Below are positions 17,535-25,701 of a stretch of DNA of 64,000 bases, piece after piece. The DNA comes from Cryobacterium sp. MP_M3. Lineage in GTDB: Bacteria; Actinomycetota; Actinomycetes; Actinomycetales; Microbacteriaceae. The translations under genes were made by a program, and so were the position numbers. Positions within the stretch are counted from its first letter, which is position 1. The number at the start of each line of letters is the position of its first letter. Below the pieces are notes generated by a model that worked only from the letters and a program-made list of their open reading frames with translations, was not told the DNA's origin and did no database searches. The stretch is from the NCBI RefSeq assembly GCF_015752155.1, contig NZ_JADOVI010000008.1, positions 112,567 through 176,566 of the forward strand. The letters run 5' to 3'.

Positions 17535-18911
17535 GTGTCCACTCCCGCGATCGACGCACGGACCGCTCACGCCGCCGGCGTGGAGCGCCTCCTGACGAGC
17601 TATCGGGCGGTGCCGCCGGCGGCATCCGTTCGGCTGGACAAGCCCACCTCGAATCTGTTCCGGTCGCGCGCGAAGCCGACCACCAGGGGTCTCGACACAT
17701 CGGGATTGACGGGCGTCATCGCGGTCGACCCTGGGGCGCGGACCGCCGACGTGGGCGGCATGTGCACGTACGAGGACCTCGTCGCCGCGACGCTGCCCGT
17801 CGGGCTGGCGCCGCTGGTGGTGCCGCAACTGAAGACGATCACCCTGGGCGGCGCGGTCACCGGCCTCGGCATCGAGTCGACGTCCTTCCGCAATGGGCTG
17901 CCGCATGAGTCGGTGCTGGAGATGGACATCCTCACCGGCGCGGGGGAGGTGGTCACCGCCTCGCCCGATGATCACGAAGACCTCTACCGGGCCTTCCCCA
18001 ATTCGTACGGCACGCTCGGCTACGCGGTGCGCCTGCGCATCGCGCTGGAACCGGTCGAACCGTTCGTCGCGCTCCGGCACCTGCGGTTCCACACGCTCAC
18101 CGACCTGGTCACGGCGATGGACCGCATCATTTCGACCCGGGCGGTGGACGGCGACCGCGTCGACTACCTCGACGGCGTGGTGTTCAGCGCCGACGAGAGC
18201 TACCTGTGTCTGGGCACGCAGACGGCGGCAGCCGGGCCGGTGAGCGACTACACCGGCCAGAAGATCTATTACCGCTCCATCCAGCACGATGACGGTATCA
18301 AGAAGGACCGGCTCACGATCCACGACTACCTTTGGCGGTGGGACACGGATTGGTTCTGGTGCTCGGAAGCGTTCGGAGTGCAGCGTCCGATGGTCCGCCG
18401 GCTCTGGCCTCGGCGCTACCGGCGCAGCAGCTTCTACGGCACGCTGATGCGGTACGAACAGCGATTCCACATCGGCGACCGCATCGAGCGACTGGCCGGC
18501 CGGCCGGCACGCGAGCGGGTCGTGCAGGACGTCGAGGTGCCGATCGAGCGGAGTGCGGAGTTTCTCGACTGGTTCCTCACCACCGTGCCGATCACGCCGA
18601 TCTGGCTGTGCCCGTTGCGGCCGCAGGGCGGCGGCTGGCCGCTCTACCCGATCTCGCCCCGGCAGACCTACGTCAACGTCGGCTTCTGGTCGACCGTGCC
18701 CGTGGGGTCGACCGCGGGGGAGACGAACCGCCTGATCGAACGGAAGGTCAGCGAGCTCCATGGGCACAAGTCCCTCTATTCGGACTCGTACTACACTCCG
18801 GAGGAATTCGACGAACTCTATGGCGCGGAAACCTATCAAGCCGTGAAGAAACGGTACGACCCCGATTCACGTCTCCTCGACCTCTATGCCAAGGCGGTGC
18901 AACGACGATGA
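17535..18911 (+). CDS. tmsA: FAD-binding oxidoreductase, TmsA-like (10-methyl fatty acid reductase)
   Basis: A 458-residue FAD-linked oxidase-type protein with the PCMH-fold phrase LKTITLGGAVTGLGIEST and a C-terminal domain like plant Dwarf1/DHCR24 sterol reductases. It is directly followed, with a 4-base ATGA overlap, by a cyclopropane synthase-like methyltransferase. That pairing is the known arrangement for 10-methyl branched fatty acids such as tuberculostearic acid, where the methyltransferase makes a 10-methylene intermediate and this enzyme reduces it. The GTG at 17535 is the start. A role in another lipid reduction cannot be excluded without a lipid profile. Confidence 0.78.
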   Translation: MSTPAIDARTAHAAGVERLLTSYRAVPPAASVRLDKPTSNLFRSRAKPTTRGLDTSGLTGVIAVDPGARTADVGGMCTYEDLVAATLPVGLAPLVVPQLKTITLGGAVTGLGIESTSFRNGLPHESVLEMDILTGAGEVVTASPDDHEDLYRAFPNSYGTLGYAVRLRIALEPVEPFVALRHLRFHTLTDLVTAMDRIISTRAVDGDRVDYLDGVVFSADESYLCLGTQTAAAGPVSDYTGQKIYYRSIQHDDGIKKDRLTIHDYLWRWDTDWFWCSEAFGVQRPMVRRLWPRRYRRSSFYGTLMRYEQRFHIGDRIERLAGRPARERVVQDVEVPIERSAEFLDWFLTTVPITPIWLCPLRPQGGGWPLYPISPRQTYVNVGFWSTVPVGSTAGETNRLIERKVSELHGHKSLYSDSYYTPEEFDELYGAETYQAVKKRYDPDSRLLDLYAKAVQRR

Positions 18912-20245
18912 CCACATTCAAGCAACTCTTGCCGGAGGAGAAAGGTCAGGCAGCGCGGCCGGGCACGCAGGGAAAGCTCACCCTCGCCCAGATTCTGGAG
19001 ATCCTGGCCGGCGGACGGCTCCCGCTGAGATTCACCGCCTACGACGGGAGCGCGGCCGGACCGCCCGACGCCCCGCTCGGACTGGATCTGAAGACGCCGC
19101 GGGGCACAACTTACCTGGCCACCGGCCGCGGCGATCTGGGCCTCGCCCGGGCCTACATCGCCGGAGACCTCGAGGTCCACGGGGTGCATCCCGGCGACCC
19201 GTATGAACTCCTCAAGGCGCTCGCCGGCGAACTGGTCTTCAAGCTGCCCCCGCCGCGGGTCGCGGCCAACATCATCCGCTCCATCGGCGCCCTGCACCTG
19301 CGCCCGATCGCGCCGCCGCCGGAGGAGGCACCGCCGCGCTGGCGCCGGGTCGCCGGGGGGCTCCGGCACAGCAAGACCCGAGACGCCGAAGCGATCCACC
19401 ACCACTACGACGTCTCGAACACGTTCTACGAGTGGGTGCTCGGGCCGTCGATGACCTACACCTGCGCGTGCTACCCGCATCCCGACGCCGCTCTGGACGA
19501 GGCGCAGGAGAACAAGTACCGGCTGGTGTTCGAGAAGCTGCGGCTGAAGCCTGGCGACCGGTTGCTCGATGTCGGGTGCGGTTGGGGCGGCATGGTGCGC
19601 TACGCGGCCCGCCGCGGCGTCATAGCCACTGGCGTGACGCTGTCGGAACAGCAGGCCAAGTGGGCCCAGCGGGCCATCGCGGAGGAAGGCCTGGCCGGGC
19701 TGGCCCAGGTCCGATTCGGTGACTACCGCGACATCGCGGAGACCGGCTTCGACGCCGTGTCGTCGATCGGGCTGCTCGAGCACATCGGAGTGCGCAACTA
19801 CCCGGCGTACTTCGCCTCCCTGCAATCCCGGATGCGCCCCGGCGGGGTGCTGCTGAACCACTGTATCACCCGGCCGGACAATCGGTCCGAGGCGTCCACC
19901 CGGGGGTTCATCGACCGCTACGTGTTCCCCGACGGGGAACTCACCGGCTCGGGCCGCATCATCAGCGCAGCCCAGGATGTCGGGCTGGAGGTGCTGCACG
20001 AGGAGAACCTGCGCCAGCACTACGCGATGACGCTGCGCGACTGGTGCGCCAACCTCGTCGAGCATTGGGATGAGGCGGTCACCGAGGCGGGACTGCCCAC
20101 AGCAAAGGTCTGGGGGCTCTACATGGCCGGGTCACGGCTCGCGTTCGAGACCGGCGGGATCCAGTTGCACCAGGTGCTGGCGGTCAAGCCCGGTGACGGT
20201 GGCCGGGTCGGTGATCTGCCGCTACGGCCGTGGTGGAATGCCTGA
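18908..20245 (+). CDS. tmsB: SAM-dependent fatty acyl methyltransferase, TmsB/cyclopropane synthase family
   Basis: A 445-residue member of the cyclopropane-fatty-acyl-phospholipid synthase family. It shows the SAM-binding motif LDVGCGWGGM (about residues 220-229), the family block HYDVSNTFYEWVLG-P-MTYTCACY, and the conserved C-terminal WGLYMAGSRLAFE. It acts on unsaturated acyl chains of membrane phospholipids. Because it is translationally coupled to a DHCR24-like FAD reductase, a 10-methylene-forming TmsB role is more likely than cyclopropanation. No third tms gene follows. Confidence 0.82.
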   Translation: MTTFKQLLPEEKGQAARPGTQGKLTLAQILEILAGGRLPLRFTAYDGSAAGPPDAPLGLDLKTPRGTTYLATGRGDLGLARAYIAGDLEVHGVHPGDPYELLKALAGELVFKLPPPRVAANIIRSIGALHLRPIAPPPEEAPPRWRRVAGGLRHSKTRDAEAIHHHYDVSNTFYEWVLGPSMTYTCACYPHPDAALDEAQENKYRLVFEKLRLKPGDRLLDVGCGWGGMVRYAARRGVIATGVTLSEQQAKWAQRAIAEEGLAGLAQVRFGDYRDIAETGFDAVSSIGLLEHIGVRNYPAYFASLQSRMRPGGVLLNHCITRPDNRSEASTRGFIDRYVFPDGELTGSGRIISAAQDVGLEVLHEENLRQHYAMTLRDWCANLVEHWDEAVTEAGLPTAKVWGLYMAGSRLAFETGGIQLHQVLAVKPGDGGRVGDLPLRPWWNA

Positions 20246-20269
20246 GTCGCGACAGAGCCGACCATCGCA

Positions 20270-20761
20270 CTAGCTTCCGTCGCGGACGTCTCGTACGAAG
20301 TTCCGCACGTGGTCCCGCAACGCGTCGATGCGGTGCAGGCGTGCCGCCTCAACGTCGAAACCGATGTAGGCGACGGAGGGGAGCTTGCGGACGTTCGCCG
20401 AACATTCGAAGTTGGCACAGGCGAGTGTGGCGATGGTGTTCCCATTCCGTCCCGCCTGTCCGGCGCGTTTGGTGCTGAAGAAGACAACGTCGTTCGGGAG
20501 CTGCACGTCTTCGCACCAGGAACATTGCGGTCGCGTTCTGATCGCTCCCTTGGACTGGCGGAGCAGTATTCCGGCCGGCCCCTCGTCGAGCTCGACGATG
20601 ACGTAACCGATTCCCGGGATCTTGGGGTCCCGCCAGCCGAGGTAGTCGAGGTTGTCCCAGGGGAGGGTGGAGATGTTCGGCGGGAGGGTAAGGGTTTTTC
20701 GCTCGCTCAGCGAAGCGTTGATGAGCGATGCCCGGATGTTCTTCTCAGTGAGCGGGAGCAT
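20270..20761 (-). CDS. FBP-type zinc-finger protein (EF-G-binding protein family)
   Basis: A 163-residue protein whose C-terminal part has the treble-clef pattern of FBP/FusB-like elongation factor G-binding proteins: PQCSWCEDV and LACANFECSANVRK supply four zinc-binding cysteines. Relatives bind EF-G and free it from stalled ribosomes, giving fusidic acid tolerance in staphylococci; the actinobacterial members are mostly uncharacterised. It converges with tmsB 24 bases away and stands alone otherwise. Confidence 0.75.
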   Translation of the reverse strand: MLPLTEKNIRASLINASLSERKTLTLPPNISTLPWDNLDYLGWRDPKIPGIGYVIVELDEGPAGILLRQSKGAIRTRPQCSWCEDVQLPNDVVFFSTKRAGQAGRNGNTIATLACANFECSANVRKLPSVAYIGFDVEAARLHRIDALRDHVRNFVRDVRDGS

Positions 20762-20870
20762 GAGGTCGTGACGCCATTTCTGTCAGTCTTGCGTGAACGT
20801 GGGGGGTGAGCGGCGGTCCGGGATGGGGTGCGCCGCCGTCATGCGGGCGGCCAGTTATTCAGAACAACGC

Positions 20871-20891
20871 CGAGGGCGTGCAGCGCCCTCG
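20871..20891 (-). terminator. Hairpin downstream of GNAT gene
   Basis: CGAGGGCG-TGCAG-CGCCCTCG is a perfect 8-bp stem 27 bases past the stop of the GNAT gene on the minus strand, followed by a modestly T-rich run. Confidence 0.55.
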
Positions 20892-20917
20892 ACCATGAGG
20901 CATCCGCTGCCCGCGGG

Positions 20918-21715
20918 TCAGCGAATCCAGTTGTAGGGCGTGGTCGTCGACACCTTGATCAGGCCGGAACGTTCGAGGATGGGGCGCGAATCCTCGGTCG
21001 AGTCACTGTGCACGAGACTCTTGCCTGAGGCGAGGGCGGACTCGGCCCGAGCTGCCGTCAGCGCACGGTAGATGCCTCGGCCTCGGTAGGCCTTGAGAGT
21101 GGCACCACCCCAGATGCCGACGAAGTCGGTGCCGGGCACCGGCTCGAGTCGACCCGCGCAGACCATCCGGCCGTCCGTCTCGGCCACCCAGAGTTCCATG
21201 CCGTCGTCGCGGGCGAGGCGCCGGAGCAACGCATCGGCCAGGCGAGTGTCGACACTCTCACCGAACGCCTCGTCTGCCATCGCGCTCATGGCACGCACCT
21301 CTGCTTCAGCGCTGACTCGCCGCACGGTGACGCCATGCGGGCTGGGGGCATCCGTGCACAGGCCTTCGAGGGGACCGATCATGATCGATTCAGCCTCCTC
21401 CGGCTCGAACCCGTTCTGCAGCAGCATCCCGTGCAATCCGGGCGCGTGGTCGTGGCCCCGGGTCTTCCATTCGACGCGGGTGATCTGTGGGTCCACGCGG
21501 AAGTGATCGAGCGCACCCGCGACCAGCTCGGCTAACGAGCCGTCGTCTGCCGGTCCGAGATCCCGGTAGGTGACGAAGCCGCGACCGCCGGCGAACGTGA
21601 CGAGACGCAACGGACCCAGCCGGGTGACGCCGAGCGCGCTGGGCGTTTCCGCATCGGTTCGAAGCTGGTCGTCGTAGGCCTGGAGGTATTCCGCGGAGTT
21701 GATCATCGGGTTCAT
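20918..21715 (-). CDS. GNAT-family N-acetyltransferase
   Basis: A 265-residue protein whose C-terminal half (about 125-265) is a GNAT fold with the acetyl-CoA pyrophosphate loop seen as LKAYRGRGIYRAL. The N-terminal half is a family-specific extension. The ATG at 21715 is chosen; an ATG at 21706 is also possible, and neither has a strong ribosome site. The substrate is unknown. It is divergent from the rhodopsin gene, with 207 bases between the two starts. Confidence 0.8.
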   Translation of the reverse strand: MNPMINSAEYLQAYDDQLRTDAETPSALGVTRLGPLRLVTFAGGRGFVTYRDLGPADDGSLAELVAGALDHFRVDPQITRVEWKTRGHDHAPGLHGMLLQNGFEPEEAESIMIGPLEGLCTDAPSPHGVTVRRVSAEAEVRAMSAMADEAFGESVDTRLADALLRRLARDDGMELWVAETDGRMVCAGRLEPVPGTDFVGIWGGATLKAYRGRGIYRALTAARAESALASGKSLVHSDSTEDSRPILERSGLIKVSTTTPYNWIR

Positions 21716-21922
21716 GCTGGCAGCGCCAGGACCCCGCCGCAACGTGCTCGGACAGGAAACCCTGGCGGGTCTGGAGATCTTGAATGTGTGCCGGGTGCAT
21801 CCAAGAGAGCAACGGATCGAGAAGTAGTTTTCACAAGCGACATGAATCTCACACAATTCGATTCGCTCAGGACAAGTTCACAAGGCGCCACTCGACGATC
21901 GTTTCGCTCCCCGGAGGACACC

Positions 21923-22798
21923 GTGATACCCGATTCGCTGACCCAGTCCCAATACGACACCGTCTACAACTTCTTCTCCCTCGTGATCGCGGCGCAGCTC
22001 TTCGCGTCAATCTTCATGCTGGTCAGTCTCACCCGAGTGCTGCCGAGGTACCGGCAGGCGATGACCGTGGCGGCGGTCGTCTGCGGCATTGCCGCGTACC
22101 ACTACTTCCGCATCTTCGACTCGTTCAAGGCCGCCTTCGTGACAGACGCCATTGGCGGGCGCGGGGACTACCTGCAGGTCGCCGGCGCCGGCTTCAACGA
22201 GGGCTACCGCTACGTCGACTGGCTGCTGACCGTGCCGCTGCTCCTCCTCGAACTGATCGCCGTGCTCGCCCTCGTCCGTCGAGTGCAGACGCGTCTCCTC
22301 ACGCGACTCATCCCGGCTTCGGCCCTGATGATCGCGCTCGGATACCCCGGTGAGATCAGCGGCGACAACGGTCTTCGTGGCCTGTTCGGCCTGCTCTCCA
22401 CCATCCCGTTCGCGTACATTCTGTACGTGCTCTTCGTCGAGTTGACCCGCTCGCTCGACCGGCAGCCGGCGAGCGTGCGCCGGACCATCAGCCAGCTCCG
22501 CCTGCTTCTCCTCCTGACGTGGGGCGTCTACCCGATCGCCTACCTCTTGCCGTTGCTGGGTCTCGATGGGGCGGATGCCTGGGTTGGGAAACAGCTCGGC
22601 TACTCGATCGCCGACATCCTCGCCAAGGCGCTCTACGGCCTGATCATCTACCGGATCGCCCGGATGAAGTCGTTCGCAGACGACGACTCGTTCGCCGTCA
22701 GGGAGCTGTCGGTGGACGAGGTGCACGAGGTGAGGGCTGGAACGCCCCGGAGCGGCGTGCCTGCGCCCACGCCGGCCCAGGTCCGCGACACCGACTAG
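21923..22798 (+). CDS. Light-driven proton-pump rhodopsin (xanthorhodopsin/actinorhodopsin-like)
   Basis: A 291-residue, seven-helix microbial rhodopsin. Helix C has RYVDWLLTVPLL with D99, T103 and E110 in the DTE spacing of proton pumps (acceptor, Thr, donor). Helix G has D231 and the retinal-binding K235 (ADILAKALYG). Helix B has a proteorhodopsin-type His (H60) in AAYHYFRIF. Residue 107 is Leu, the green-tuned form. The GTG at 21923 is chosen for its GGAGGA site; an ATG at 21842 would add 27 residues. The long helix B-C loop and a Gly in LRGLFGLLSTIPF fit the xanthorhodopsin group, whose Gly can admit an antenna carotenoid. The charged C-terminal tail is about 40 residues. Confidence 0.93.
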   Translation: MIPDSLTQSQYDTVYNFFSLVIAAQLFASIFMLVSLTRVLPRYRQAMTVAAVVCGIAAYHYFRIFDSFKAAFVTDAIGGRGDYLQVAGAGFNEGYRYVDWLLTVPLLLLELIAVLALVRRVQTRLLTRLIPASALMIALGYPGEISGDNGLRGLFGLLSTIPFAYILYVLFVELTRSLDRQPASVRRTISQLRLLLLLTWGVYPIAYLLPLLGLDGADAWVGKQLGYSIADILAKALYGLIIYRIARMKSFADDDSFAVRELSVDEVHEVRAGTPRSGVPAPTPAQVRDTD

Positions 22799-22861
22799 GA
22801 GTGTCGGGTCGGCTCTCGTCGGCCGAATCCGCGATGTCGCCGTGCCCGCACTCGATTCTCC

Positions 22862-22906
22862 ATAAGGCCCAGTCTTATAGAGACTGAAAATAAGGCATAT
22901 ACTTAT
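22862..22906. promoter_or_regulatory. Twin ATAAG-N7-CTTAT inverted repeats before satD-like gene
   Basis: Two 17-base elements of identical architecture, ATAAG-N7-CTTAT, occupy 22862-22878 and 22890-22906. Their starts are 28 bases apart and the second ends 3 bases before the ATG. They look like paired binding sites for a dimeric repressor, plausibly the HTH of the downstream protein itself. Confidence 0.65.
22898..22903 (+). promoter_or_regulatory. -10 hexamer implying a leaderless transcript
   Basis: TATACT matches the -10 consensus at five of six positions and ends 6 bases before the ATG at 22910, so the first transcribed base would be at or near the A of the start codon. No Shine-Dalgarno sequence precedes the ATG. 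The hexamer lies inside the second inverted repeat. No convincing -35 is seen. Confidence 0.5.
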
Positions 22907-22909
22907 GAT

Positions 22910-23560
22910 ATGAACACCGCATCCGATTCATGGGCCGTGATCGTCGACGTCTCGAAGTCTCGTTCGCACGATGACCGGCGTGCTCTGCAACAGGAGATCC
23001 AGGATGCCTTCGGCCGGGTCAACGAGATCATCGCGGCACGCCAGCCGCTCGCGGCTACGATCGGCGACGAATTCCAGGCCGTGTACTCCACCCTCGGAGC
23101 CGCGACCCGGGCGACACTCATCGCTCGGCTCTGCCTGCCCGAAGGCGTGGACTGCCGCTTCGGCATCGGCAGAGGCGAGGTCGCCACGATCGGCACCGGT
23201 GTCGCTGGCCTGGTGCAGGATGGTTCGGCATGGTGGTCTGCGAGGGAGGCAATCGATGAGGCGCGACGACATGAGTACTCGAAGCTCGGTTTTGTGCGCA
23301 CATGGTTTCGTGCGGCCTCAGAGGCTGCCACTCCAGACGAGGCTCTCGTGAATGCGTACCTTCTTGCACGCGACCACATCGTCGGGTCCATGAACCCGCG
23401 CGCCCGCCGGCTCCTGCTGGGTCATCTGCTCGGCGCGACGCAGGGCGAGCTCGCTGAGCAGGAAGGGATCACTCAGTCGGCGGTGTCTCAAAACCTGAAC
23501 CGCAATGGTGCGAACGCACTCCTGGCGAGTGAAGCTCTGATGCTGGAGGTCGAAGGGTGA
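22910..23560 (+). CDS. SatD-family protein: cyclase-like N-terminus with C-terminal HTH
   Basis: A 216-residue protein of the SatD family. The N-terminal part shows D13 in IVDVSKSR, ATIGDEFQAVY (D53) and RFGIGRGEVATIG. Order and spacing resemble the two metal-binding Asp motifs and the RIGIH-G motif of class III nucleotide cyclases; that resemblance is my inference. Residues about 178-206 (ELAEQEGITQSAVSQNLNRNG) form a clear helix-turn-helix. It is translationally coupled (GTGA overlap) to a membrane protein gene, the standard SatD partnership. Twin operator-like repeats sit immediately upstream, suggesting autoregulation. Biochemical function is unknown for the family. Confidence 0.78.
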   Translation: MNTASDSWAVIVDVSKSRSHDDRRALQQEIQDAFGRVNEIIAARQPLAATIGDEFQAVYSTLGAATRATLIARLCLPEGVDCRFGIGRGEVATIGTGVAGLVQDGSAWWSAREAIDEARRHEYSKLGFVRTWFRAASEAATPDEALVNAYLLARDHIVGSMNPRARRLLLGHLLGATQGELAEQEGITQSAVSQNLNRNGANALLASEALMLEVEG

Positions 23561-24366
23561 TCCTGCTCGCCGTCTTCCTCGGTTCCCTTGGTCTGGCTGA
23601 CCTGGCGCGAGCTCGTTCGGGAAGCAGGCGACGCCTATGGCTCGCGGCCTCAGTCGGCATCGCCTCATTCGTGCTCGCATCGACCGGCTGCGGCCAGGAC
23701 TGGTGGTGGTCACTCATCGCAGCGGTCGCGGTCATCGGCTGGCTGCTCTCCACGGGCGAGTCGGACGGAAGTCACCGTGCCGGGTTCTGGGCAGTGGGGG
23801 TGATGGCGGCGGCGACGGTCGTCGCGTTCGCCTGGGGTCCGTGGCTCTCCCCACCCCGCGGCTTGCTCCTCGACTGGTATGCAGCACTGCCCTATGCGTC
23901 ACTCCACGCGGTGTCGTTCACCTCGTTCGCCCTCTTCGTGGGCGGAGCGCTCTTCCTGATCGAGACGTCAAACGTCATCGTGCGACTCGCGCTGCACGGC
24001 GAGAGGGCGGCGAGCGTCACACCCGCCCCGCCCACGACCACTCGCACGGGCACCCGAGGCCGGTCCTGGCGCAGGCCTCCATCGCCCTCGTCCCCTGCCG
24101 ACCCGCAGACAGCGGTCGGCATCGAGCTCAAGGGAGGCCGCTTCATCGGCCCGCTCGAACGCATCTTCCTGCTCGCCCTCGTGCTCGCGGGAGCATTCAC
24201 GGCGGTAGCGGCGATCGTCGCAGCGAAAGGCATCATCCGCTTTCCCGAGATATCGAGAGACACGGGCGGCTCGAAGGCCGAGTATTTCCTCGTGGGCAGC
24301 TTCGCCAGCTGGGCACTCGTGGCTTTTGCGGTGATGCTGATCGTGCTGGGCCCGGCGACGACATAA
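23557..24366 (+). CDS. Polytopic membrane partner of the SatD-like protein
   Basis: A 269-residue membrane protein with about six hydrophobic segments and a central Pro/Thr/Arg-rich cytoplasmic loop (about residues 152-185). The C-terminal block GRFIGPLERIFLLALVLAG, followed by IVAAKGIIRFPE and KAEYFLVGSFASW, is like the conserved tail of DUF3307-type proteins that accompany SatD in other bacteria. Its GTG overlaps the SatD stop. Its role is unknown; a membrane sensor or effector controlled with the cytosolic partner is a reasonable guess. A GAGTC-T-GACTC inverted repeat directly follows the stop. Confidence 0.7.
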   Translation: MILLAVFLGSLGLADLARARSGSRRRLWLAASVGIASFVLASTGCGQDWWWSLIAAVAVIGWLLSTGESDGSHRAGFWAVGVMAAATVVAFAWGPWLSPPRGLLLDWYAALPYASLHAVSFTSFALFVGGALFLIETSNVIVRLALHGERAASVTPAPPTTTRTGTRGRSWRRPPSPSSPADPQTAVGIELKGGRFIGPLERIFLLALVLAGAFTAVAAIVAAKGIIRFPEISRDTGGSKAEYFLVGSFASWALVAFAVMLIVLGPATT

Positions 24367-24479
24367 GAGTCTGACTCATATTCCGTCAATATCAGTTATG
24401 CACTAATGCGGAGTATGAGAGCCGTTATCGTTCCGGGCAGGACACCCACCGGGCGGCGGGGGATACGTAGGCTTGGGCC

Positions 24480-25187
24480 ATGCCGAATGTGCATTCCGAC
24501 CCTCGTGCCGATCTCGCGGCGTTGTGCGAGCGCGGTCTCGACTGGCAGGTCGACCGTGCTCGAGTGTTGTCGGAATCCTCCCGGGCACGCCCTGCCGCCG
24601 TGCTCGTCCTCTTCGGCGTGCTCGACTCCGTGCCCGCGTCCGGCCGGAGCCTCCTGGCGCCGGACCTCGACGTTCTGCTATTACGGCGTGCCGCGACCCT
24701 GACGAGTCATCCCGGACAGATCGCCTTCCCTGGTGGGAGGCTCGAGGCGTCCGACGACGGCCCCATCGCCGCGGCTCTCCGGGAGGCAGCCGAGGAGACG
24801 GGCCTGGATCCGGCCGGGCTCGAGCCGCTCGGGACATTGCCCGAGTTGCCGGTGCCGGTGAGCAATCACCTGGTCACCCCCGTGCCGGCGTGGTGGACGC
24901 GTCCCTCGGCCCTCGCGGCCGTCGACCACGAGGAAACGGTCGAGGTGTTCAGGATGCCGGTAGCGGACCTGCTCGATCCGGCCAACCGGTCGAGCACCGA
25001 GCATTCGGTCGGAACTCGCATCTACCGCTCACCGGCATTCACCGTCGACGGCCGCCTGGTCTGGGGTTTCACCGCCATTGTCCTGTCGCGCATGTTCGAC
25101 GAGCTGGGCTGGGCCGTGCCGTGGGACACCGGCAGAGTGGTCCAACCGGATCGCGGACGCGCCCCTGAAGACCCCGGCGAACGCTGA
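24480..25187 (+). CDS. NUDIX hydrolase, CoA pyrophosphatase type
   Basis: A 235-residue NUDIX enzyme. The NUDIX box is seen as GGRLEASDDGPIAAALREAAEETGL, and it is preceded by SHPGQIAFPGG, the UPF0035 signature that marks CoA/acyl-CoA diphosphatases (CoA to 4'-phosphopantetheine and 3',5'-ADP). The ATG at 24480 gives the normal family length. It converges with the arsC gene. Substrate assignment beyond the CoA-type signature is inference. Confidence 0.88.
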   Translation: MPNVHSDPRADLAALCERGLDWQVDRARVLSESSRARPAAVLVLFGVLDSVPASGRSLLAPDLDVLLLRRAATLTSHPGQIAFPGGRLEASDDGPIAAALREAAEETGLDPAGLEPLGTLPELPVPVSNHLVTPVPAWWTRPSALAAVDHEETVEVFRMPVADLLDPANRSSTEHSVGTRIYRSPAFTVDGRLVWGFTAIVLSRMFDELGWAVPWDTGRVVQPDRGRAPEDPGER

Positions 25188-25209
25188 TGACGCTCGTGAA
25201 CGGCGGGAC

Positions 25210-25641
25210 CTAGACCGTCTCGGGGAGGATCTCGGCGAGCAGGGCCTGGATGCGGGCCTTGATCTCGTCGCGGATCGGGCGCACGGACTCGATGCCCTGG
25301 CCGGCCGGGTCGGCGAGTTCCCAATCCTCGTAGCGCTTGCACGGGAAGACCGGGCAGGAATCGCCGCAGCCCATGGTGATCATGACATCCGATTCCTTGA
25401 CGGCCTCGGTGGTGAGGATCATCGGCACGTTGTGGCCGATGTCGATGCCTTCCTCGGCCATGGCCTCGATCGCGACGGGGTTGATCTGGTCCTTCGGGGC
25501 GGAACCCGCGGAGAGCACCTCGACGCGACCCTGGGAGAGGGCGGTCATGTAGCCGGCGGCCATCTGCGAGCGGCCCGCGTTGTGCACGCAGACGAAGAGC
25601 ACGGCTTCGAAATCAGCCCGCACGCTGACTTCGCCATCCAT
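25210..25641 (-). CDS. arsC: Arsenate reductase ArsC, low-molecular-weight phosphatase fold
   Basis: A 143-residue protein with the C-x5-R-S phosphatase loop (FVCVHNAGRSQMA) of thiol-linked arsenate reductases, plus the downstream cysteines in GCGDSCPVFPC. In mycothiol-containing actinobacteria this family reduces arsenate through mycothiol/mycoredoxin or thioredoxin; mshC in this window shows mycothiol is available. No arsR, acr3 or arsB gene is adjacent, so it is an isolated copy. The ATG at 25641 is the only sensible start. Confidence 0.9.
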   Translation of the reverse strand: MDGEVSVRADFEAVLFVCVHNAGRSQMAAGYMTALSQGRVEVLSAGSAPKDQINPVAIEAMAEEGIDIGHNVPMILTTEAVKESDVMITMGCGDSCPVFPCKRYEDWELADPAGQGIESVRPIRDEIKARIQALLAEILPETV

Positions 25642-25701
25642 GACGCGATCGTACGCCCGCCATCCCGCAACGAACTCAGCGGCGGACCGGCCGGCCGAGC
25701 C

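Noticed and set aside
21842..21922. Upstream ATG start for the rhodopsin (27 extra residues)
   Set aside because: The GTG at 21923 has a GGAGGA site and gives the N-terminus expected for the family; the ATG lacks a ribosome site.
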